A stretch of 25,046 nt of DNA, from positions 108,295 to 133,340 of the forward strand of contig BMAT01001074.1 of the NCBI GenBank assembly GCA_019649035.1, written 5' to 3'. This stretch comes from Elysia marginata (taxonomy: Eukaryota; Mollusca; Gastropoda; Plakobranchidae). This document shows, one piece after another, positions 1-12,400 of the stretch. Numbering within the stretch: the stretch's first letter is position 1; the number at the start of each line of letters is the position of its first letter. The position numbers and the translations under genes are program-made. The notes under the pieces were generated by a model that was given only the letters and a program-made list of their open reading frames with translations, searched no databases and was not told the origin of the DNA.

Positions 1-466
1 GAAAAACGAAGGCGTAAAGCCGACAGCTTACTTGTTTTGTCAATATTTTTAGAGCTAAAATATATACCTTCCTTTAAAAAAAATTGACTTGCTTATCTAC
101 ACAGCTCTACTGCGACTCCTGTTCAATTTACTTATAAATAGTGCCGATTTAGATTGCTTAGCAAAAACAGCACAAGCTTGAAATTGGTTAAGTTTTTCGC
201 TTGTGTCCCTAGGTAAAACGCGTGATAGGTAGTTACTGTACCTACGTATGCACTACCGACAATTTAAGCATAATTATAATTATGTCGACAATATAAGCAC
301 TACCATGTTAATCCAGCTAGTGCCCATGCGCGTCGCGGTAGACGCCGAAATTTAACTTCCTGTTTTGATTTTCCACCAGTTTACCACCTCTACGTTACTT
401 TTGCTGCAGTCTGGAAGATTTTACGTATTCTGTTGTCCCACGTTTTCTTAGTTTCTGGAAGTTATT
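1..466 (+). promoter_or_regulatory. Upstream region and 5'UTR of MDM1
   Basis: No open frame of note and no TATA box at an obvious position. A short CpG-rich patch at about 327-346 (GCGCGTCGCGG...GACGCCG) stands out from the A+T-rich surroundings roughly 120 bases before the ATG, which suits a CpG-type, TATA-less housekeeping promoter. The transcription start cannot be placed from sequence. Promoter assignment is inference from position. Confidence 0.3.
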
Positions 467-484
467 ATGCCTGTGCATTTCAAG
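467..484 (+). CDS. MDM1: MDM1 exon 1 (MPVHFK)
   Basis: This is an 18-nt coding stretch, ATG CCT GTG CAT TTC AAG, followed by the donor gtgaga (phase 0). The start has A at -3. The six residues MPVHFK correspond to the invariant MPVRFK-type start of MDM1 proteins, which fixes the initiator even though the ORF is tiny. Confidence 0.88.
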
Positions 485-3400
485 GTGAGACTACGCGAAG
501 GAAAAGATATGCACAAAGCATAAATCAAATCAGAAATAGATCTAGATCTAACCCTGATTTTTAATTTTCCTTTGGAAGACCAAGCGGGTGACAACTAGTA
601 TCTAATTCGTGTCCAGACACATCTAGATCTAGATTAGATCTAGAGTCAAGTCTAGATTTATGGCGTAAAAATACTTTGTAGATTGATGTATGAAACGAAC
701 AGGGTATTGCCTTTGTAAAATTTATTAGTATGGCTCTTCACAGTGCTGAATGGATTAGCCTAGAATTTTTAGTCCCTGTTCAAGAGCATTTACGCCTAAT
801 TGGGCACTGCCACTGGTTAAGTTTTGTGGTTCAATTCATTTGGCCTTGATGAAATGAAGCTCAAATCAAGATAATTTTAGCAATTTTAATGTTGTTTTGA
901 AATTTGGCTAACCAAATAGGCCTTAAGCCCATAAATTCGGATTCTCCACAAGATCCATGGATCTTTCCAATCATTTTTAGTAAATTTAGAAAACCATTAT
1001 TTAATAGTATAGATCTCTAAAAGTATAAATATGAGATGATTAAGACTCTCAGATTTCACCTCAGCATAGCAAAATCTGTGAGGTAATTTTTTTTATCATG
1101 AAATGACAATATTCAATGTTGGATTACTTAGATTAAATAATACAGTGCAGTTTGTAAAAGTTGAAGTGCTTGGGAACAGCCAATTCAGTTCAAGATATTA
1201 TAACTTCAAAATTAAGACAGTTGACAAAGAAAATAAAATACTTGTTGGATCCTAAAACGGATTTGAGCTATCAGAGTGAAGGTTAAATGGACTCCTCTGT
1301 AGCTCTTTTTTTTCCTTCATTTTGTCTCTAGACTAAATGGACAGAATAGCAAAAGTTACATTGCCTTATCTTATAATAACTGGCTTTGGGTCTCGCCTAA
1401 ATATAGTTCTAATTCAACTCAAAATTTTATGGCATGGCCCAAGTCAGTCATAAATATCATGGACTACTTATGAAGATAAATACAGCTTAAGATAAAAAAA
1501 AATAACAGTGCAGGTGGGTACCAGGGCAAGTTGGTATGAGCACGCATCTTCAATTTTTGGAAAAGAGGTCTCATTGATCCCCAATACTTCAATACCAAAA
1601 CTCAGGACATATCATTTAAAAAGAAATTTAAAGATCCTTCAGTTCACTATCTTAGCCCATGGTTTTAAATTAAAGCACTTTTTAAGAATGCATAGGCCAC
1701 AAACTTTGTGACATAGTTCTGCATTAAGACTCATTTTTATTTTATATTGATTGCTACACATAGACTGGATAGACAATATTCTAATTCAAAATCTATTCAT
1801 TTTATCATATTTATGATACTATTACAGACCAGCCCACATAAAAGCAATCTGTTCACCACTAACTTTTTCTTATATAATATATTATATTTTAATTTTTTAA
1901 AGCTAGTGTTTTTCCAAAAAGTTAATGTAAAAGTTTTTTCAACTCATCATTTGCCTAAAAGTTTTAACAAACCATAAAATTTTAACCGTCTATAATGAAA
2001 AATATTGTCTTTCAGGGCTCCTCTGAGTATGACACCAATTACAAATGGTTTGATTCTTACAAAAGTCGAAGTTTTTCTCCTGAACCTGAGCAAATGATGG
2101 ATCCTGCAGGAAAACCTTCAGTTACAATCTGTGTGTAGCCATACATCATATATTCTTTTTTCAGTCCATGTATTATATTGTATGGACTATGAACAACTAA
2201 TCACTCTTTTTCTATTTTTCCTTGTAGATCTTCTAATTAATGACTTGCCTTTAACTGTCAAAAATCACTGTCTTGATTTTTTTTCATGGAATAAAGAAGT
2301 AACCAAACTGTATATTTATGAAAAACTTAAGAGCCTGAACAACTGAAGTATTTTGGTATTAAAACAAATGCCTTTAGTTTTATTGAATAAAGTAATCTTG
2401 TCAAAGTTTTGGTAAGTGTTTGTTTACAAATAACCAAAATGGTAGTGATTTTCTCTGGGAATCTTTGCATTCATAGATAAGCTGCCATCTCTTTGAACAT
2501 GATGTCAATAGTTACTAAACTTTATGTGCCTTTCCCAATCATTAACTGCTTGTGTAGTATGTATGTTTTGACTTTTGCCAGCACTGAAAGAAAGGTTAAC
2601 AATAACAAGTTGCGTTTCTGCGTATATTTTCTTTTTTTTTTTAATTATTTATACAGGGCAAAAATAGAAAATATTCAGTTAATAACTGAAAACCAAACAT
2701 TTTTTTCAATTATGGTGGTATAAAAAAATCTGTTTTTAAATCATACCTACATAAAGCTGTGAAAAGGTCATTTCGCGTGGAAAATCACTTTTGGTGAACA
2801 TTTGTTTTAAACATTTACTTTGTCAACTTTTGCATTTGATGTTTGAAATATTCATTTGCATTCTAATAATACAAACAAAAAATAACCAAAGAGTTAATGA
2901 ATTTAAAAACAAACCATTTTGCTTCTTTCATTATCCTCAAAACTAAATTTTCTCCTTTTTTAAAATTCATGTCAGAATCACACACAACTCAAACAATAAG
3001 ACTTTTTTTATGTCTGCATCACTCAAAGCTCTGTGAATTTTGTGCTCTCAATGTGAGAATGATCGTATAAAAATCAGTTTTGTGTTTTGCAATGTACTTG
3101 CAAGTTAAATTTTTTCAACCAAGATCATGTGACATAATTTCAGTTCTGATTTTTATTAAGCCCTGAAGTCGAATGTGACATCACACACAACTCGTCAAAA
3201 CAAACCTGTCACAGGGTCATAGAAATAAACAGTTATCGGCCGAAATAGTTTAGTAGAAAACCCTTTTTAGAACATATATCCCTCAAAAGCTTAAGTTTAT
3301 CCAAAAGGTTTTTTTCCCTTTCATAAACTAATTTAAGCTCTTTTGGCTTTTTAATGCATATCAAAACTATTTCAAACTACTAACACTGATCCCTTGAACT

Positions 3401-6400
3401 ATTTGCACACCCATTTACCACAAACATGTTGGCATAAACAACAAAAGTAACAGTCTGTGGCCAATAATTTTGTCTATCTCTGACGCTTGTGCCCTTTGTA
3501 ACTATATATGCTCCTTTCTACATATGTCAACATTACAGCCGCAGTACACTTGGCTAGAAAATTTGCTTGCCTGCACCTATGGCTTATCACAAATAAGGCT
3601 GAAAATTCATGAGACAGAGTTCTAAAAATTCATGAAAGTAATGTACAATTAATTTTCTTAATCTTATTGATGAACTCGAGGAAAATATGCTGGACAATAC
3701 TAAGCAAAAATAAATTTTAATGAGCAAAACAAAACAAGTACCATTAGTAATTATTATGGTTACGTTTAGTTTGGATAATTATGGAGATGTCGTACATGTT
3801 ATGATTTTTAGTCTAAAACTCATTTCTTTTGTGGTTTGGCTTCTTTTTCCTTATGCAAAAACTTTGCTGTCCTTGTTTAAACCATTGACTTCTGTCACCT
3901 CACTCATATGATCCTTTAATGTCCACTTGCATAAATTAATCATACATACATGGGACCTTGGAATCAAGGACCCTCATAATCTGGATTTTTGGGAAATGGG
4001 AACAGATTTAAAAGAAACATATTTTTTCATTATTATTAATAAGTTACCCTTTTCATAAGGAAGAGGAACCCTGTGAAATCAGGAAGCTTAAGTTATAAAA
4101 TCAGGAACCCAAAGTTATAAAATTTACATTTATATTTAAAAGAGGAGAAAAAAATTCTTTTTCTAAGTGGACCAATGTATGGTAAGTGAAATTCAAACTC
4201 AAAGGAATGCATTTGATAAGTCTCTTGCATTTGCAAACCATGTTTCTCCCCTGAAGCAAAGAACCATTTCTACAACATACTTAGCAAACAACTTTATGAA
4301 AGCTATGCCTATAGCAACCCTATTAACAGAATTGTTGATCACTCAAGAGAAGTATGCTCTAATCACACATGGTCAGCCTGACACAACGTTTACACATGTA
4401 GAGCCAGGTTTTTATTTAACCCATCATGCCATACTAATGCTAGTTTTTCCCGCGACCATGTCATGCAGAACAATCTTTGTAATTCTGCAAAATATATTTG
4501 AAGGAAAAGCTAATTCCACTCTATATATTCATTGCATGAAATTTTTTCATCCATTTACGATCTCACATAAATGTTGTGACTATTCACATTCTGCAAAGAA
4601 AAGATGCCACCTATCATTATGCTATTACATACTGGTATCAAAACCAAAGTTTCAGGTCGTGCTGACAGTTGGGAAGAAATCACCATCCCCACTATCTAGC
4701 AATATCTTATTGTAATTCCTACAACCTCCCAATAAACATTTTTTTAAACATTGAGTCAAAGCTGCATTTTTTGTCTGTTTTTTTTTACAATGACAGAAAA
4801 ATGTCTGAGTATCGAGAGAAATTTGGTTCTTCGCAAAGTTTTGAACCAATCAACCAACCTTCGGCAGGTGTAGAATCAGGAACAATAGGTAGTTCAATTC
4901 ACAGTTTGAATTATGGCTGTTTCAAACAAAGCACACGTTTTCCATTTACGACCTTTTTTTTCTTCTGTTGAAAGCTGAACCTATTTCAATTGTATCAAGA
5001 ATTACCCAAAGTTTTTAAAAAAATATCATAGAATTGATCTTTTTGTTTTTATTCAAATAAAAATTTTTTATAAAACCTTGTACATTCCATTCTCTGTTTT
5101 TGCTAAAATACTGGGAAGCAAATTTAAATGACTGTAAATATCACATCTAATTTTATTATAACTAAAGTCAGCACAGGTCATGAAATTTTCTTTGAATATT
5201 TATCTACAATGTAACACTAACAATCCTACGTTCTTTACTAGTATTGGTGTTGTTGATTTCTGTTTATGCTCACCGTTGCATGTTCTTTTATATATATTCT
5301 ACCACACTTATTACTTTTGATATTTTAATTATTTTTACAATTTTTGTTTTACTGAAAACTAATCAGAACTACTTAGTCAGGTATTGAAAACATTTTTTAC
5401 TTCTTACTATTTAAAATCCACAAAAGTCCAATAATCTTTTTATGATTGAAATGTAAGCAAATACCTGGTGCAAAACCTTGAGATATGATAGTTGCAACAT
5501 CTAACTTATTTCAGCATAAATTTTTTTACCCTAAATTACTTGCTACGCATACCGTCTATATTGTAATTAGCTTAAGCTTTTTTTTAATTGTATACTTTTG
5601 TTCACTAATACCAATTTTGTGTTACTAATGGTTTAAGAACTAAGCACTCAATTTCAGGGATATGTAAATGAAACCTGACTTGTGTTTGGTTTTCACTTGA
5701 ATCATTTTTTTTAAAGATAAACACTATTCATTGCATAAGTTTATTGCATAGATTCAACATTTTCAGGAAGTTTTTCAAATGATGAACATTTTAGCTTTAA
5801 ATAGCTTGCCAAAGTTTTTGTAAAATCACTTTACTTTTCAACTTCAAAGAAAATTAAATTGGAACGAGAAGGAAAATTATTTTGTATTTTACTGACTGTA
5901 TAATTTATGTCTAATCAGAAGAAAAGATGTAGAGACTAGTGTACATTTATGATTTGTAATGATTTTGTAGTTAAATATTTTACTCAGCTTACATAAGTTG
6001 GAAGAATTCAGGAGAAAAAATTATTCCTAGGCATGTTATTTTATCAATAAATGGATTAAAGGGCTTGAGTCAAGTCTGAGCAAGGACTAGTTTAATATCA
6101 TTAGTGTGAGTGAATTTTTTTATTCTAAGATGGCATTATTGGTAATATACAAATGCTACAAGTTTAACTTTTTACTTAAAGCTGAATGGTTTTTAGTTAT
6201 CTTTATATCTCAAACCTTCATAAGTTGTAAGCTTATGGTACCTTAATTAATTAAACCATGTAGACAAAATGTTAAAGTAGATCAGGAAAATTGATTGGTT
6301 CAGCAGTTCTATCACTCTTTAATAACTATAATTTGGATGTTATAAGTGTAATCAGTTTTAAATTTAGTTTCCATGTGGATGAAACAATAAACCAGTATTA

Positions 6401-9400
6401 TATTAGTGACTTTGGGCATAAATTTTTTTTATAAAAACCACAAGCAAATACTGTTGATAACCAATAATGATGAATAAGCATAATGTATTTTTTTTAATGA
6501 AGACGTTATATGCATTTTGATAATTGATGATTTGATGATCCCCCTCTTATTCATCAGACACGTCTGTAGAACCACCACTGCAGCACAAGAAAAGACTGGG
6601 TGGTCCGGCAACATCTCTTTCTACTGACTATTTCAGTGTACCGGCCAAGAGACCTGATTTTACACTCCTCGGTAAGCTAGAAAATCTTGTTAACTCTCGC
6701 ACATTCCACTTTTAAGAGGGGTGTCAATGAAGTACAGTTATTTATTAAATCATAGCCCTATGTGAAATTCTGGCTTTATGGTTTCTGTGGCCTGTTCAAT
6801 CTCCACTTTAAAAAAACAACAGGCTAGCATTTGTTTTTACTGGGAAAGCAAGATAGGCAAATTATAATTCCTAAGATGTTAGCACCCAATCTAGCCAACA
6901 TGTGCTAAGCTTGTAACACAGTGATCTCAATCTCATATAGCAAGCATCCAATTAATAAATATCCATTTTCCTTAAAATTTTCCATAGCTGTTTCTTAATT
7001 AGATTTGCTCCAATATTTTTCATCACAATATCAATATTTGCAATGACACCATTTAGAGTTTAAACAAAAATCCCTCCACCCCCCCCCCCTTAACATTATT
7101 AAGATTTGACATCTAAATTTATACTTTTTAAATGCTTTTAACAGGTCAACAGGAAAAGTTTGCCGAAAATGTGAGATATCAGCCTAAAGGGTCTGGCTCT
7201 GAAACAAAAATCTACAAGAATAAGGAGAATTTTGGCGATGCATCTCCACCAAGCAAGCAACTCAAGATGCAAAAGAGAATAGTAAGATTTACCTTGTGTG
7301 GCTCTATGAGTTATCATCATTCTCTTTTTACTCAACTGTAAAATGTTTAATTGACCTTATCATTGCTATTACTACATACTGCATCTTCATGACAAAGGAC
7401 AACAATAAGCCTTATCAAAATGAACAGTGCATTTGCTCAAATTAAAGGAATTTATCATGATTGATAATAGTAGTTGTACATTTCGTCTAACCTCTATTTG
7501 TAGATCCAGGAAACCGAATTGCCTCTAGTCGCTTGGATTGTTGTATTGCAATCATTGCTGCCTTGAAAAAATAAAAACAAGCTCCATGATATTTTATTTT
7601 GTACCCACAGCTTTACATCTTTCTAATGTTGTTTGATAGCTAGTATATCGGGTAACAAACCCAGCTGTTTGCGTTTTCCTTTGTTCAACTGGATACCTTG
7701 GTACAAGAATTGATAAACAATATTTGCTGCAGTAAGAGAACAGAAAGAAAAGAGCTCTATTCATAAATTGTATAAATCATAGGTGTCACTTTTCAGTTAT
7801 ATAGCTGAAATTCTGCTGTAGCTGGATGTTCCAATATATTCCACTGTCTATCTCCTTTACCTGGTTTTCATACAGATGTTTCTGCTAGTATGAGGTTTGC
7901 TAAGTAGGGCTGTTGTCCAGAAAATTTATTGTACCTTCATGAGAGTATTCAAATCATAATAATTCGTCAGAAAAATCTGTGGCACCTAACATTTCCCACA
8001 GAGGGCTCATAAAGGATAAACCATAAAATAACTATAGTATCTGCGAAGCAAATCTGCAAATGTAATGGTTGTGGTCTACGGGATCATTAAATTTCCACTC
8101 AAAGTGGATGATTAACCAGCGCAGAGTAAAGACTTTTTTATGTGTGATCTGATTTTTATGGCATTTCATAGATCTCGAAATGGATGGTCCCATGCCCCCT
8201 GACTCTCGTAAAACAGCTTCCACCTGCGGCAGTCACAATGTCTGCAAGTGAAAGCACCAATGAAAGTTCCTCCTTTCAGAAAATTATAAAGTGGCACCTA
8301 TGATTAAATGTCCAATAAAAATAAACTATCATTTAATTTTTTTTTACCTTGGTCAATTTTCTTTATCATGATTTTGATTTTTATCTTTTAATTTAATTTC
8401 ATATCAGTTACAAAGAAAGCATGTGATTCCCTTAAAATATTGTAATAATGTTTTGTATTATTATTGGTCTAGAAACCTCTGACCAAGGAGCGTCACCCTC
8501 CTTTGAGAGCATCAGCTCAGCAGTCAAAAAGTGATCTAGCATCTCCTCCACCAGCTCCAAGAGAGGTGAAAAATCTTCAACTGAAGGTCAGAAGCTGTTT
8601 GAAGTTGTTTTGTGTTAAGAAACGTTTTTTGTTGTTGTTGTTGTGTGAATTATATTTAGTTTATAAACTCAAGCAAGTTATAGTCTCGTTTAATCTATTG
8701 CAATGTACTTTCATTGCCTAATAAAACTTCACAAGACATACTAGATCTTTGAGCTTAATGTTTATTCTATTTCCCTTTGTTGTCAATTGCTTTGAATGTG
8801 TGTAAACAAGGTAAATAATGTTGGCAAATCAAAATAAAATTAGATAAATAGCACTATCTTATTTAAATTATCAGGAAGCCCTTATCACATCTGAGGACAA
8901 ATGGTACTTGAAAGGGCCTAAAATATTTACTTCTTAATCTAAACACAGCTACCTATTTTTGAATGTGAACAAAACAAAGAAGATAGAAGTCGGATTTGAT
9001 TTTCTAATCATCAAAAATCACAATATTCATCCTGTTACAATTGAGGATGAAGAAGTTGAGAAAGTACATCAATACAAATACCTAAGCTTAATCACAAATG
9101 AAACTAGCACAAGCACATGAAGAGTATGTGTAAAGAGGCCAATCAGAAATTTTTTTTTCTGAAAGATATACCATGTAATGTTTGGAACAAAGTCTTATCA
9201 ATATTATATTCAACTAAAGTTCAAATTGCTTTCAGCTTTAGAACAACTTGTTGGGGTGGAAACAGCGCTGCTAAGGATGAGAAGAGGTTAAATCAATTAA
9301 TAAGGGAAGCATCCAAACTTTGGAGCTCTGACTTTGCACTCATAAATGAGTAGAAGATTTATGTAGAGCAAAAGCTAAAGCAGAACTGCCAACCAGTAAT

Positions 9401-12400
9401 GGTCTCTATATTTCATTATCAGATAGGCTACAAAAATACTGCCGTAACTGGAGTACATGTCTGATGTCAAACTTAAATACTGAAATTAGCCACAATTTTG
9501 GAAAAAAAATCTGTTATCAGTGAAATGGGAGTGATAGTAAAGTAGAGTCCTATCATAGGCCAAAGGCAAAGTTTGTCAGGTCATATCTTTTGGTATAAAT
9601 GAAAAAAAAAATTCCCTGAAAACACCTAATTGAAAATCGAGACAATTCAAACACCAAGAACTTAGAAACTTCCTTTTAAACAGGTTCGATGAATATGGCT
9701 TATCTTTAATTAGTCTTTGTTGTCTCTGTGAGTACTGAAATGCTGGAAAATGCTAAAATGAGGGCTTCTAAGTTCTGAAGCTAGTTGATCAGGGGTCGAT
9801 GGTTCTGCTAAAGCCAGTTCAAACACTCAGGACCACTGGCTTTGTGTAGAACAGAGCGGTACCGGAGGTCATTAGCATCTGCATCTGTTTACTCCAGTAG
9901 TGACAGGGTTAGAATTAAATGTGATAGGATAACAATAATTTTGTTTGTGATGAAAAATATTAATTATTAAGAATAGTTGTGTTATAATCATTGGGAATGC
10001 GATTAATTAGGTATTGCATAGGTCAGACCTTTTATTATGTTCTTAAATTATGTAAATATATATAGGTATATATACAAAAATATTTAGATATATGGGCTGC
10101 TATTATCCGTCATACTATGAGATATAACTCTTTGTCATTGCCTTCACTAAAAGAACTCTCTAAGCTATAAAACAAGCTTTATTCTATCGATTACAAGGAG
10201 CTTTACATGAACTCCCCCCCAACCTTTTTCTTTTTCCTTCTCCATTTATTTCCCCTGCATTATGCTTGGCTCTAAACCTACCTACGAATTTACATTTTGT
10301 AACTCTCTCAATGAATCTCACTTAGTATCTTCCACTGAGACACAGTATTTTGGCGACATTGAACACTGAACCTTCCATTTTGCCAGGCATCCCCTGATAA
10401 CTCGATAAATAATGCATCATAATAACAAACAAAGTTCTGAAAGCAGGAGTTATCAGGCCTATATTTGCTATCGTCCCATTATTCTGTGACAAACCAGTAA
10501 AAGAAGTATCAAAACATTGTTGTTTCTCATCCAAAAGAGCTCTTGTTGATGACCAAGAATATTCTCCCTGCAAAGATGTTATGATTCATGTTGCGACAGA
10601 TAACCACCTCATATATAAATTTATATTCTATCAGGAAACTCTTAAAGATAAAGACCTGAGAGATGTCCTGGCTGATGCTCCTGTGGTGAGCAAGTCTGTT
10701 GAGGAGCCTCGTTTGAGTCAGGCCGGAGATGCTGCTACAAAACAACTGGACAAGGATGTACCATCAAAGCCCAAGAAGTTAGAGCAGCCACCAGCAGCCA
10801 TGAATGAGTTTGTTCAGACCAACATGAAGAAAGGTGTGGCAATGTCTGCACCAGAAGCTCCGGTGAGATATTAAAAATATTAACAAATTTAGTAAAAAAA
10901 TAATAATAATAATACCAATTTGTACTTATATGATGTATTTCATAGTGCTCAAGAAAATTTTTGAAAGAAAAGCTCTCTAAGGAACTGAGAATGTCACCTT
11001 GACTTTTGCGAAGTCATAAGACACTTAACAAACCAATAAAGGCTGGGTGGGCACAAGGGAGGGAATAAAAATTTGCCAAGGCTGGAGATCAAACCCATTA
11101 TGTCTATAGTATTGTCGAGTGCAGCTTACTAATTGATTCACCATTCATCCTTAAAGGGAACTAAATATACACTTGTCAAAATTTTCATACCAAGAAAAAA
11201 CATTTGATATTGTAGTAAAAATTTATTTTCCACTCACAGTTAGCAACAACGATGTCATACCAACTCACTGAAAGTGAAACCAAACATCTGAGAAAAGGGC
11301 TGAAAGTTGTAGAGGCATAATAAGATTTAAAAAAAAATTTTTTTTTATTAGTATAGTACATTGTCATGCCAACTTATCTATTCTAATTTAAAAATTAGAA
11401 AAAAAAATATCAAGAGCTGCAGAATGAAGTGTGTATTACTTACTAGTGTCTCTTTTCACACCAGGCCAACTATGCTCTCAAGTACAAGGCAGGCATAGCT
11501 CAGGACAGACCTCTATGGAAATCATCTGAGTACCAAAAACAATTCCAATGGAAGAAAGGCATGAAGGCATCTCCATTGCTGGCAGCACATGAGGTATAAC
11601 AACCACTAGTTCACCAGTTGATATTGGTTCTTTGGTATTTAATAAGAGCTTAAGCATGCTAAAAGTGATGCCACTCAGTCCACCTTGTTCATGAACAATT
11701 AAAGTGGAATAAACATACTTTATTTAAACTAGAATTAAGCCTTCATAAAAGATAAATGTAAGGCCATATTTTTCTTGATTTGCTGTAGTAAATAAAGGAT
11801 TCCAAGGTATTCTTGAAAAACAAAAATCACCATTAACATATTGTGAGGGTCAAATTGAATAAAAACTGCTTATTCAAATCAGAAACTTCAATAACACCTA
11901 CAATCAGTGTAGAGCACACGGTATTCCTGACAGATGAAGGTGAATATTTGTTATATAAATGATAAGCAATTTGAAGGCATTTACTAGATACACTCAGGGC
12001 TTAACAGTAGGCATTGTCCAACGGCCCAGAGCAATTGATTACCTCCCTGTCTAGGAAGCTAAGCTAATTGTCATGCAAGTGAAATTTTGAAAAATGAACT
12101 TCAAGATCTAGAGAGTGCTGCTAAGCCTATTTTTTCGTTATTTCAATACAATTGGCAACAGATAACCTCAGCATTATTTTTAAGCCCGAATGCAAGTCCT
12201 ATTTAAGTAACGTTTGTAAATAAAACCTTTATTTCAGTAAAATAAATGTAATGTGGCCAGAATTAACCAAATTATGATTGTGTTAACAATTTTGATTGAA
12301 GGTATGAGCGACAATCACCAAATGGCATTGGTTTTTTTTTCTACTGACTATCTTCCATGGATATGTGGTTTGGCAAATCAAATATTTATTGTTCTTTCGA

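Noticed and set aside
220..250. GTTACTGTACCTACG as an RFX X-box, expected for a ciliary/centriolar gene
   Set aside because: It lacks the paired half-sites GTNRCC and RGYAAC in correct form.
3160..3200. TGACATCA as a CRE/AP-1 site
   Set aside because: A single 8-mer inside a long intron is expected by chance.
4652..4849. Open frame on the - strand overlapping exon 3
   Set aside because: It is a shadow of the T-rich acceptor tract and exon 3, and has no motif.
6429..6614. Open frame on the - strand across exon 4
   Set aside because: Antisense of a confirmed MDM1 exon and adjoining intron; hydrophobic by A+T bias only.
10322..10745. Two open frames on the - strand near exon 7
   Set aside because: One runs antisense through exon 7, the other through A+T-rich intron; neither shows a family signature.
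11331..11347. AAAAAAAAATTTTTTTTT palindrome as a hairpin or terminator
   Set aside because: Adjacent A and T homopolymers are common in this A+T-rich DNA and there is no gene for it to terminate.
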